Source of the DNA: Deltaproteobacteria bacterium
GTDB lineage: Bacteria; Myxococcota; Polyangia; Polyangiales; B10-G4
Direction of reading: 5' to 3'
Length of the DNA: 6,941 bases
Assembly (NCBI GenBank): GCA_019312705.1
Contig: JAFDCW010000231.1
Span: 1 to 6,941, forward strand
Shown: positions 1 through 6,504 of the stretch, one piece after another
How the letters are laid out: every line of letters begins with the position of its first letter
Position numbering within the stretch: position 1 is the first letter of the stretch
Program-made: the position numbers and the translations under genes
Notes under the pieces: model-generated
What the model saw: the letters and a program-made list of their open reading frames with translations, nothing else
The model's database searches: none
Told to the model about the DNA's origin: nothing

Positions 1-522
1 CTCGGTGGGCGCGTCGATCCAAGAGGTCACCCGGTCGGCGAAGAGGCCCGGGCTGTCATCGGACGCGAGCACGTCACGAACACCGCTGTCCTCGGGAGAG
101 AGCTCGGCCATATGGTCACGGAGGGCTTCCCGAAGCGTCCGGGCGTCCGACGAATCGTCGTCGCTCTCGTAGGTAGGCACGATGCTGGCGGTCCAGAACG
201 GGCTATCGGAAACGAAGCCGCGCACGTCGACGCGCTCGATGGCTTCGACGAGGAGCAGGACGCCACGCTTGCCGCGGTCGGTCTTGTCCTTGACGGCGGC
301 GAGGACGGCGATCGGATGAACATCGGCGAGGCCTGGGTTTTCGACCTCGGAGTCCTTCTGCACCCCGATGACGACGAAGCGCCCCGGCTCGAGGGAGTCG
401 ACGAGGGCCCGGGAGCGCGCTCGGCCAACCGGGATGGTCGTGACCCGACCCGGCAAAATGATGCCGCTGCGCAGGGGCAGGAACGGGATAGTCATCTCAG
501 ATTCGGTCGAACGGTTTTCCAT
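1..522 (-). CDS. lon: Lon protease, N-terminal part (cut by left window edge)
   Basis: This is the 5' end of an ATP-dependent Lon protease gene. Lon is a cytoplasmic AAA+ serine protease that degrades misfolded and regulatory proteins. The 174 visible codons read through position 1 without a stop. The protein begins MENRSTESEM and then shows the Lon substrate-binding (PUA-like) domain: IPFLPLRSGIILPG at about residues 12-25, VGRARS, a VIGVQK strand followed by the ENPGLADVHPIAVLAAVKD stretch, and a GVLLLVEAIERV strand. These align by eye with E. coli Lon (IPVLPLRDVVVYP, VGREKS, VAQK, VLVEGLQR). The later SPGLFADRV resembles the 'DPARLADTI' region of Lon. The ATPase and Ser-Lys protease domains would lie beyond the left edge, so a LON-domain-only protein cannot be excluded. 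The ATG at 522 is taken as the start; an in-frame ATG at 495 is the alternative, and neither has a strong ribosome binding site. The gene is divergent from the MATE gene. Confidence 0.85.
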   Translation of the reverse strand, partial: MENRSTESEMTIPFLPLRSGIILPGRVTTIPVGRARSRALVDSLEPGRFVVIGVQKDSEVENPGLADVHPIAVLAAVKDKTDRGKRGVLLLVEAIERVDVRGFVSDSPFWTASIVPTYESDDDSSDARTLREALRDHMAELSPEDSGVRDVLASDDSPGLFADRVTSWIDAPTE

Positions 523-574
523 GACGCGTGTTTGGCCTTTCCCGTGCGGCGGAACCCTCGTCCGCCGATTGCAC

Positions 575-596
575 GTTGAATGTAAATATGTTCAAA
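575..596. promoter_or_regulatory. Inverted repeat over the lon promoter (operator candidate A)
   Basis: GTTGAA-N10-TTCAAA forms an inverted repeat whose left arm and centre cover the predicted -10 hexamer and part of the spacer of the candidate lon promoter. That is a typical place for a repressor to bind. A near copy lies at 638-658. The regulator is not identifiable from the sequence; the arms do not match CIRCE or the HspR-type CTTGAGT-N7-ACTCAAG element well. Confidence 0.4.
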
Positions 597-606
597 CAAG
601 CGTCAA
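579..606 (-). promoter_or_regulatory. Candidate sigma70-type promoter for lon
   Basis: On the minus strand TTGACG (606-601, 5 of 6 to the -35 consensus) is followed after 16 nt by TACATT (584-579, 4 of 6 to the -10 consensus). This would start transcription near 572 and give an untranslated leader of about 50 nt before the ATG at 522. It lies in the only AT-rich patch of the window. The prediction is from the pattern alone; no CIRCE element was seen. Confidence 0.45.
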
Positions 607-637
607 CGGCGACATCGCTGTCATGGAGGTCTAACTT

Positions 638-658
638 GTTGAAATTACTAAATTCAAC
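638..658. promoter_or_regulatory. Second copy of the same inverted repeat (operator candidate B)
   Basis: GTTGAA-N9-TTCAAC is a perfect-arm inverted repeat of the same design as the one at 575-596. The two centres are about 62-63 bp apart, close to six turns of DNA, so a protein bound at both could lie on the same face. Site B is 32 bp upstream of the candidate lon -35 hexamer and could also affect the divergent MATE gene. Confidence 0.4.
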
Positions 659-915
659 CAACCAACATTTGTGACAACAAATATAATCCTCCATCGGCTG
701 TCATGTCCGCATTCGGGGACGCATTCGTCGTGACAGGGCGGATTCCGAGCTGATCACCTTTGGCCCGTCGCCGACGGGGGCCAGGGTCCGTACCGGCATC
801 GATGATGCGTTGCGCAAAGGCCGCGGATCACATCGACGAACCCGGCCCGTGCACGCGAATACGCGCTAGGGTGGCTGGCGGCTGGGGACCGCATCTGCGA
901 TTCGAGGCCTGTGGC

Positions 916-2274
916 GTGACTGAGAGCGAGAGGTCGATCCCCCAGCGGCTCTTCGAGCTCGCGTGGCCCATCATCGGCCTGAACGTGCTCAACGTGCTCG
1001 CCCTCGCCGTCGATACGGCGATGGTCGGGCGTCTTCCCCATGCCGAAGATGCCCTCGCCGGCCTGAGCTACGCGACGCAGGTGGTCTTCCTCCTGATGGT
1101 GGCGATGATGGGACTGACCATCGGGGCCGTCGCAACGGTGGCCCGCGCCCACGGCGCGGGTGACCGGACGCGCGTCAACCACATCCTCCTGCAGTCAACC
1201 CAGCTCACGATCGTGCTGAGCATCGGCGTCGCCATCGCCGGCAACCTGCTCGCGGAACCCATATTGCTCATGCTCGGCGCGTCGCCCGCGGGCATGGAGC
1301 AGGGGCTCACATACCTCCGTCCACTGCTCACGGGCACGGTTTTCCAGTACCTGACGCTGCTCTACGCGGCGGTCCTCCGAGGCGTAGGCAATACGCGCTT
1401 GCCGTTCCTGGTCGCCCTCGGCTCGAACCTCTTGAACTTCGTCCTCAACTACACGCTCATCCTGGGCAATTTCGGGGCGCCGTCCCTGGGCGTCTTCGGC
1501 GCCGCCATCGGCACCCTCTGCTCCTACGCCGCCGGCACCTTTGCGCTCATCTGGCTGCTGCGCCACGACGCCATCGACGGCTTGTTCCTACCCCTCTCCC
1601 CCCGAGCCATTGATCGCCAACTCGCCGGCGAGCTCGTAAAGGTCGGCGCCCCGGCCGGCGCCGACATGGTGGTCCTCAACATCGGATTTCTGTCGATCGT
1701 CGGCATGCTGGGACGCATCGACGAAGCGGCGGTCGCGGCCCACGGCGTGGGCCTACGAATTCAAGCCCTCGCCTTCGTCCCCGGGCTGAGCGTGTCCCAG
1801 GCGACCGCCGCGATGATCGGCAACGCACTGGGCGCAGGCAACCGACACGAAGCGAAGGCCATCGTCCGAGCCTCAGTCGTCTTGTGCACGGCGATCATGA
1901 CCACCCTCGGCCTCATCATCATCGCAACCGAAGTGCCGATCCTTCACATCTTCGACATCGCCGACGAGTCCACGCTCTCGCGCCTGGCCCTCGAGTGGAT
2001 TCGCCTACTCGGCTGGGGCATGCCGGTCGTCGGCGTGCACGTCGCCTTCATGGGCATGTTCCGGGGCTCCGGAAACACCAATACCAGCCTGCTCATCAAC
2101 GTCGTCGCCACCCTCGCCTTCCAGGTGCCCATGAGCTGGCTCTTGGGTTTCCCCCTGGGCCTCGGCGCATTCGGGATCTGGCTCGCCTTCCCCCTGAGCT
2201 TCGTCCTGAAGGCCGCTTGCGGTTGGGTCATCTTCAGCCGTGGCCGCTGGGCCAGCGTCGGGGCTCGGGTCTGA
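916..2274 (+). CDS. MATE-family multidrug/toxin efflux transporter
   Basis: This encodes a 452-aa inner-membrane antiporter of the MATE (NorM/DinF-like) family, which exports drugs or metabolites using a Na+ or H+ gradient. The substrate cannot be read from the sequence. The protein is hydrophobic throughout, consistent with 12 helices in two homologous halves. Family signatures are ELAWPIIG (14-21), VDTAMVGRL (32-40) in the first helix region, RGVGNTRLPF (155-164) ending the first half, VSQATAAMIGNALGAGN (293-309) in the second half, and FRGSGNT (382-388), the second-half counterpart of GVGNT. The GTG at 916 is chosen because GAGG (904-907) lies 8 nt upstream, the resulting 452 aa matches the usual length of about 450, and the conserved region begins soon after. 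The frame is open from 760 upstream, but the extra 52 residues look non-coding. It stands alone on the plus strand, divergent from lon and convergent with the DUF2894-like gene, whose 3' end overlaps it by 270 nt. Confidence 0.9.
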   Translation: MTESERSIPQRLFELAWPIIGLNVLNVLALAVDTAMVGRLPHAEDALAGLSYATQVVFLLMVAMMGLTIGAVATVARAHGAGDRTRVNHILLQSTQLTIVLSIGVAIAGNLLAEPILLMLGASPAGMEQGLTYLRPLLTGTVFQYLTLLYAAVLRGVGNTRLPFLVALGSNLLNFVLNYTLILGNFGAPSLGVFGAAIGTLCSYAAGTFALIWLLRHDAIDGLFLPLSPRAIDRQLAGELVKVGAPAGADMVVLNIGFLSIVGMLGRIDEAAVAAHGVGLRIQALAFVPGLSVSQATAAMIGNALGAGNRHEAKAIVRASVVLCTAIMTTLGLIIIATEVPILHIFDIADESTLSRLALEWIRLLGWGMPVVGVHVAFMGMFRGSGNTNTSLLINVVATLAFQVPMSWLLGFPLGLGAFGIWLAFPLSFVLKAACGWVIFSRGRWASVGARV

Positions 2275-3018
2275 AACGACGACGGGCTCGGGCTCCGGCT
2301 TCATCTCTTCGGCCATCACGAACGAGAGCACCGAGTCGAGGGCCGCGACGTGGGCGAGGCGTGAACGCAGGTACGATGGGCTCAGTGCTTCGAGGCGCGC
2401 CAAGGCCCGGGTCGCGATGCTGGGCGCGTGGTACACGCCGGCGACGGAGGGCAGCGTCTCCAGCTCACGCTTGACGGTTTGCCGTGCGGTAGCCGCGTCG
2501 AAGCGGCGTCGATAGAGGAGCTCGGAGAGTTCGAGGAGCTCGACTTCGCTCTCCTTGGCGAGGGCCGCCCCGGCCCCCCCGCGATGGCTACTCTTGCGAG
2601 GACGGGCGGTGGTGAGCCGCCTCTGGGCTGCCGCTTCGACGAGGCGCACCCGCACCGCGCCGGCCCGGGTTCGACCGGGATGCTGAGCCGTGCCGCGGTG
2701 ACGGGCCGCCGCGATGGCCACGGCGACAGTATCGCCGGCCTCGAACGCCTGGGTCAGGCGCCCATCGGTGTCCCCGCCAAGTTCTTTGAGGCGGTCGAGC
2801 TGGACAGCCGCGCGATCACGAGCCGAACGAAAGCGATGCTCGAGCTCAGTGAGACGATGCTCAGCTCGACTCCACAAGCGCTCCGCTGCTCCTGAGGGCA
2901 CATCCTCTGCCCGGGTCAGCAGACGCTCAACCATCGCGAATGCCGGGGCGTCGAAACGGCGAGCGCCCTCCCCTTCGAGATAGAGGACACGTTCTTCGAG
3001 GTGCGCTTGGGTGGACAC
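2005..3018 (-). CDS. DUF2894-like protein with long acidic tail
   Basis: This is the third gene of the minus-strand operon and encodes 337 aa of unknown function. Two blocks resemble DUF2894 proteins of Proteobacteria as I recall them. One is an N-terminal block GARRFDAPAFAMVERLLTRA (residues 18-37) followed by a helical A/E/R-rich stretch. The other is a C-terminal block with LPSVAGVYHAPS (189-200) and LEALSPSYLRSRLAHVAALD (209-228), like the family's 'NAGPLNS...ELSPAYL' region. No signal peptide or membrane segment is seen, so it is probably cytoplasmic. After about residue 237 the sequence becomes a Pro/Glu/Asp/Gly/His-rich tail. From residue 249 it is encoded entirely antisense to the MATE gene, so the tail may be a by-product of a lost stop codon. 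The start chosen is the GTG at 3018, with GGAGA 8 nt upstream and 19 nt after the previous stop. The frame is open up to another GTG at 3066, inside the previous gene. Confidence 0.72.
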   Translation of the reverse strand: MSTQAHLEERVLYLEGEGARRFDAPAFAMVERLLTRAEDVPSGAAERLWSRAEHRLTELEHRFRSARDRAAVQLDRLKELGGDTDGRLTQAFEAGDTVAVAIAAARHRGTAQHPGRTRAGAVRVRLVEAAAQRRLTTARPRKSSHRGGAGAALAKESEVELLELSELLYRRRFDAATARQTVKRELETLPSVAGVYHAPSIATRALARLEALSPSYLRSRLAHVAALDSVLSFVMAEEMKPEPEPVVVSDPSPDAGPAATAEDDPTASGLQDEAQGEGEPDPECAEAQGETQEPAHGHLEGEGGDDVDEQAGIGVSGAPEHAHEGDVHADDRHAPAE

Positions 3019-3037
3019 GAGGCAGGTCTCCGCGCTC

Positions 3038-5599
3038 TCAGGCCGTCGTCGTCGGGGCTGCAACACCGGTCATGGTGTTGGTGATGGAGAGCTGCTCGAA
3101 GAGCTCCTGCTGGAAACCGAGCTGCTGGTCGAAGAGCTCGTGGGTCCGGGTGAGGTAGTCGCCGAGCACGTCTACGGCGGCGTGCTCGCCCGCTTCGACG
3201 ACGGCGCGATCGATCTTGCCGAGGTTTTCGATCCAGGTGCCCGCGGCATCCCGCTGCTTGTCCACAGCACTCGCGAACATCTCGGCGACGGCGGTCATCT
3301 CGGCGCCGCCGGCGTGCACGAGGGTTGCTGCCTCGCCGACCAGGGTCGCGGTCTCGCGCATCGTCGTATCGAGGCCCTGGGCGTGAGAGGCGAGGCCCGC
3401 GGCGAGGGACTCGGCGCCGGCCCGGTGCCGATTGGCGATCTCTTCTTCGAATACCGCGAGGCGCTTCTGCTGCGACTCGGCAGCAGACTCGAAGCGTACG
3501 GCCAGGTCGGCGAGGCGCTCCGCCCCGCGGTCTTCGGCGTCGACGACCCGAAGGTCAGCGGCCTGGACGAAGCCCTCGAGGGCAGCGCACTGTTCGTTGG
3601 TCGAGGCGACCATCGCCGCCGAGGCGTCGCTCAAGGTCGCGATGAGCTGACCGGCCCGCTCCTGCTGGGAAGCCTCCGCCGCCGAGCTCGCCTCGAGGCG
3701 CTCCCGAACGACCTGGGTCGCGCTGTTGAGGTCTTGCTGCATCTGCGCGGCCACGTCCGCGATCTGCTGGGCACGGGTGACGTCCTGGACCGCCGCCTGG
3801 GCGAGGGCCTTCTCCATGGTCTCGGAGACCGCATGCCACCGAGCCCCGAGGGCGTCGGCGCGCTCGACATCGGTGTCGTGAAGGTTCGTCGCATGCGCTT
3901 CGATGGCCTGGAGGACGGCGGCATCGGCCGTAGCCCGCTGCTCCAGCTGCGCATCGAGGCGCTCGGTAACGGTCTCGAGGTGAGCGCTGAGGGACTCGGA
4001 CGCGACCCGCTGGATGTCGCGGCGCTTCTCGGCGTCGGCCTCGACCATCGCCTGGATCGAAGAGAGGTGCTCGGTGGCCGCCGCGTTCGCCTGGTGCATC
4101 GCCTCGGTGGCGACGGGCAACGCCGCCGCGTGGCTCGCCTTGGCAGCCTCGGCGACGCCGTGAGAGAGGTCCTCGCGGATCTGCGCCGCGGTCTCCCGGA
4201 AAATGGCCGCCGTGGCCTCGCGCTCTTCGCGGCCCTGCACGCCCGCGGCTTCGACCTGGCTGAGGACCTGCTCGGAGAATGCCGCGCGGTCACTCTCGAG
4301 GAGCTCCCGCTGCGCCGTGACGCTCTCCGTGACCACCCGCTGGAGTGCCTCGGCGCTCGTCGAGAGCGCAGCGTCGGTACGCTTCACGGACGCGTTCAGC
4401 ATCTCGTGGGTACGCTCGGCCGACGCACTGAGGGCCTTCTCGGTGCGCGTCACGGACCCGGTGAGGGCCTCGACGGCACGGCCGGCCTGAGCCTGGACGA
4501 CCTCCGAAAGCGCGGCTCGGTCGTGCTCCAGCAGCTCCCCCTGTGCCGTGACACTCTCGGTGACCATGCGCTGGAGCGCCTCGGCGCTCGTCGCCAACGC
4601 CGTCTCGGTGCGAGTGACCGATGCGGTGAGCGCCGTCTCCGTACGCCCCGCCGACCCCTCGAGGGCAGCTTCGATGCGCTCCGCCGATGTGCTCAGGAGC
4701 TCGTGACTCTGGGCCGCCGACGCGGTGAGGGCCTTCTCGGTACGAGTGACCGAAGCGGTGAGGGCTTCGTGGGTCAGCCCCGCCTGGACCTTGACGACCT
4801 CCGAGAGGGCCGTCCGGTCACTCTCGAGGAGCTCCCGCTGCGCCGTGACGCTCTCGGTAACCAGACGCTCGAGGGCCTGGGTATTCGTCGTCAGCGCGGC
4901 TTCGGTGCGCTTCACCGACGCGGTGAGCACGTCGCCCGCCGTGGTGAGCGCCTCGTGGGTGCGCTCGCTGGTCCCCGTGAGGGCCTGCTCGGTACGCTCG
5001 CTCGCCGTGGTGAGCGCCTCGTGGGTGCGCTCCGTCGCCGTCGTGAGCAGGGCCTCGACGCGGTCCGCGTTCGCTGCGAGCATCGTCTTGGTCTCGGTCG
5101 CCGCCGCGCGCAGATCCGTCTGGGTTCGGCTCAGCAGATCCCGAAGCGTCTCGTGGGTGCGCGCACCTTCGCTGGACAGAGTCTTCTGTACCTTCTGGGC
5201 GGCGTCCGCGAGGCCGGTCCGCGCGTCGGCGACGGCGCCTTCGAGGGACGCTCGCGTCTGCGCAGCCTCTTCGGCGACGAGGCGCTGAGTCTCGGCGAGG
5301 GTCTCGGCCTGGTTGCGCGAAAGGGTGCCTTCGAGGTCCGTGAGCTGCTTCGCCGCCTTGGCCAGGGCCTCGGCCGCCTGGGGCAGGGAGCGCCCTTGGT
5401 CGGCCAGTGCTTCGAGGGCTGTGAGCTGGCGCCGCGAGGCACCCTTCGAAAGCAGCTCGGCGACGCCGACGACGAGGGCGACGGCGAGGCCGACGAGGAC
5501 CGCCGGCACAGCGACGGATGCGCCCCAGACCTGACCGACCACGAGGGCCGTGACCACAAATCCGCCAAGGGCGGCACCGATAATTGCGAAGCGGTTCAT
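3038..5599 (-). CDS. 853-aa membrane-anchored hendecad coiled-coil protein (DUF802-like)
   Basis: This encodes a long rod protein of unknown function. Two adjacent hydrophobic segments, about residues 5-25 and 28-50, form a membrane hairpin. Arg3 before it and Lys52/Arg56/Arg57 after it predict both ends in the cytoplasm. Residues 98-218 and 226-445 are 31 consecutive 11-residue units with Leu or Val at the last position (for example TTASERTEQAL, TASVTRTEKAL), broken once by a 7-residue insert. A further Ala/Glu/Gln/Arg-rich helical region follows to about 785. The C terminus (787-838), with TWIENLGKIDRAV and DYLTRTHELFDQQLGFQQEL, looks like a conserved foot. The hairpin plus coiled coil and this C-terminal block recall DUF802 proteins. 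However, the Gly-rich MotA-like membrane core I associate with that family is not seen. The ATG at 5599 has AGGA 5 nt upstream (5608-5605) and overlaps the previous stop as ATGA, which suggests translational coupling. A chemoreceptor- or RmuC-like rod is an alternative, but no signalling-tip or nuclease motif is visible. Confidence 0.8.
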   Translation of the reverse strand: MNRFAIIGAALGGFVVTALVVGQVWGASVAVPAVLVGLAVALVVGVAELLSKGASRRQLTALEALADQGRSLPQAAEALAKAAKQLTDLEGTLSRNQAETLAETQRLVAEEAAQTRASLEGAVADARTGLADAAQKVQKTLSSEGARTHETLRDLLSRTQTDLRAAATETKTMLAANADRVEALLTTATERTHEALTTASERTEQALTGTSERTHEALTTAGDVLTASVKRTEAALTTNTQALERLVTESVTAQRELLESDRTALSEVVKVQAGLTHEALTASVTRTEKALTASAAQSHELLSTSAERIEAALEGSAGRTETALTASVTRTETALATSAEALQRMVTESVTAQGELLEHDRAALSEVVQAQAGRAVEALTGSVTRTEKALSASAERTHEMLNASVKRTDAALSTSAEALQRVVTESVTAQRELLESDRAAFSEQVLSQVEAAGVQGREEREATAAIFRETAAQIREDLSHGVAEAAKASHAAALPVATEAMHQANAAATEHLSSIQAMVEADAEKRRDIQRVASESLSAHLETVTERLDAQLEQRATADAAVLQAIEAHATNLHDTDVERADALGARWHAVSETMEKALAQAAVQDVTRAQQIADVAAQMQQDLNSATQVVRERLEASSAAEASQQERAGQLIATLSDASAAMVASTNEQCAALEGFVQAADLRVVDAEDRGAERLADLAVRFESAAESQQKRLAVFEEEIANRHRAGAESLAAGLASHAQGLDTTMRETATLVGEAATLVHAGGAEMTAVAEMFASAVDKQRDAAGTWIENLGKIDRAVVEAGEHAAVDVLGDYLTRTHELFDQQLGFQQELFEQLSITNTMTGVAAPTTTA
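4265..5308 (-). repeat. 33-bp-periodic coding repeats (hendecad coiled coil)
   Basis: The DNA repeats with a 33-bp period, matching an 11-residue unit. Residues 98-218 give 11 units and residues 226-445 give 20 units, all ending in Leu or Val. Above this lie longer repeats: residues 226-324 (9 units), 325-401 (7 units) and 402-445 (4 units), each starting with an ASV[KT]RT[ED] unit and containing VTESVTAQ at 247, 346 and 423. At base level 4287-4327 and 4815-4855 are identical over 41 nt (offset 528 = 16 x 33). Positions 4938-4966 and 5004-5032 are identical over 29 nt (offset 66 = 2 x 33). Copies of this length can recombine, so unit number may vary between strains while the frame is kept. 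Confidence 0.9.
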
Positions 5600-6456
5600 G
5601 AGTTTCCTGTGGCGGCTGCAAGCTCGCAGGCCGCGTCAACGAGTTGGGTGAGGAGCTCAGCGTCTCGGTCGTAGAGCGCGAGGGCGAGGGCTTCGGTGTC
5701 GCTCACGTGGGCCGGAACCCATCCGTCGGGGCCGTACCAGGCCTCGACAGCGGCAACCACGTCGGGGTCATCGGCGGGCCCGGGGGGCAGGGCGAATGCT
5801 TGGGTGACGAAGGTCGCCTCGAAAGCCGACTCGACCTTGTCGAAGAGTGAGTCGGTCAGCTCCCGGGAACGGACCACGAGGGCCCTCGACAGGGCGCCGT
5901 CGATCGCTTCGAGCTCGGTGGCCGCGGGGCCGAGGTGATGCAGCTCCGGGCCGACGTCGTCGCGGAGAAAGACCAGCTCCGCCCGGGCGCTCTTGAGGGC
6001 ACGCTCGAAGCGAGCGGTGTGGGCCCCGGAGAGGGCACGGGCAGCCAGTACGGTGCTCTTCTTGGTCGCCTTGGGGCGGGCGCCGGAGCGGGTGAGGGCC
6101 GCGAGGGTCGACGGAGCACCGGGCAGAGGCGAGGTGCCCCCAAAGGGGTTGGCGTAGCGACGCTGGATCAACCTACGGACGGAGCGAATCCTCGCCGCGA
6201 CCCGATCCCGAAACGGTAGGGCCACATCGAGCATGCGGTCGACGTCGTCGGCAGACGGCTGTCCGAGAGAGTCGTCCCGGGACTCGGCTCGGGAGTCGAG
6301 GAGGTCGCTCAACCAGATGCTCCCGTTGATGTCGAAGCGCACTCCCATGGCCTCGGCGGGACCCCGGGCAGGAACCGGCCCGCGCGCCCACCGCGCCCGC
6401 TGGGCAACGCGGTCGAGCACACGGTCGACAGGGCGAATTCTGCGTGGTGCGCGCAT
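5596..6456 (-). CDS. DUF3348-like protein, first gene of the operon
   Basis: This encodes a 286-aa protein of unknown function. The N-terminal 40 residues are Arg/Pro-rich, followed by FDINGSIWLSDLLDS (41-55) and a charged region with LPFRDRVAARIRSVRRLIQRRY (80-101). A basic linker runs to about 145. The part most like DUF3348 is residues 146-215: a Phe-containing helix, LKSARAELVFLRDDVGPELH, then LEAIDGALSRALVVRSREL and LFDKVESAFEATF. This fits the family pattern as I recall it: 'R..ME..I..LR', 'L..LDAVLE.AL..RER.LL' and 'LE..F'. The C-terminal ALALYDRDAELLTQLVDAAC (258-277) matches the family's end helix only loosely. No signal peptide or membrane segment is seen. The stop overlaps the next start as ATGA. 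The ATG at 6456 has no visible ribosome binding site, and the ATG at 6348 is an alternative that would lose 36 residues. Confidence 0.7.
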   Translation of the reverse strand: MRAPRRIRPVDRVLDRVAQRARWARGPVPARGPAEAMGVRFDINGSIWLSDLLDSRAESRDDSLGQPSADDVDRMLDVALPFRDRVAARIRSVRRLIQRRYANPFGGTSPLPGAPSTLAALTRSGARPKATKKSTVLAARALSGAHTARFERALKSARAELVFLRDDVGPELHHLGPAATELEAIDGALSRALVVRSRELTDSLFDKVESAFEATFVTQAFALPPGPADDPDVVAAVEAWYGPDGWVPAHVSDTEALALALYDRDAELLTQLVDAACELAAATGNS

Positions 6457-6465
6457 GGACGAGCG

Positions 6466-6494
6466 TATTTAGCGGGGCTACGGTGCCTATGCAA
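6466..6494 (-). promoter_or_regulatory. Weak promoter candidate for the three-gene operon
   Basis: On the minus strand TTGCAT (6494-6489) and TAAATA (6471-6466) are 17 nt apart, each matching consensus at about 3 of 6 positions. If used, transcription would start near 6459, only a few bases before the ATG at 6456, giving an almost leaderless message. That would fit the missing ribosome binding site there, or argue for a later start. Confidence 0.25.
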
Positions 6495-6504
6495 GGAATG
6501 AAAT

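Larger units (their letters stand above)
523..915. other. Divergent intergenic region between lon and the MATE gene
   Basis: No convincing gene is seen here. The part at about 570-690 is markedly AT-rich and carries the lon promoter candidate and both inverted repeats. It also has a TTTGT-GACA-ACAAA small inverted repeat (668-681) and a perfect TATAAT (682-687) on the plus strand, though no good -35 lies 16-18 nt upstream of that TATAAT. CGCATTCG occurs twice, 12 bp apart (708-715 and 720-727). From 760 to 915 the MATE reading frame is open, but its translation is Arg/Pro-rich and unlike a MATE N terminus, so it is treated as leader. A GC-rich stem (762-783) has no T-run and is not called a terminator. 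Confidence 0.6.

Noticed and set aside
27..428. Minus-strand open frame of 133 codons in another phase
   Set aside because: Ser/Arg/Pro-rich shadow of the lon frame, which runs off the window edge and so has no stop inside it.
112..579. Open frame of 155 codons on the plus strand over the left end
   Set aside because: The minus strand here encodes a recognisable Lon N-terminal domain. The plus frame is its shadow and shows no family features.
682..687. TATAAT as the -10 element of a MATE promoter
   Set aside because: The hexamer is perfect, but no acceptable -35 lies 16-18 nt upstream and there is no extended -10 TG. It was left unassigned.
762..783. GC-rich stem-loop (GGCCCGTC / GACGGGGGCC) as a terminator or riboswitch
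   Set aside because: No T-run follows, the stem needs a two-base bulge, and no known riboswitch pattern is seen. Stems like this arise easily at this base composition.
760..915. Upstream extension of the MATE frame (52 extra residues)
   Set aside because: The extension is Arg/Pro-rich and unlike any MATE N terminus. The GTG at 916 has a well-spaced GAGG and gives the normal family length.
3011..5674. Open frame of 887 codons on the plus strand, antisense to the rod gene
   Set aside because: The translation is Arg/Gly/Leu-rich with no domain or membrane logic. The minus frame has a ribosome binding site, an ATGA junction, a membrane hairpin and exact 11-residue repeats. In GC-rich DNA the codon bias of a repetitive gene keeps the antisense frame free of stops, and the internal repeats extend this.
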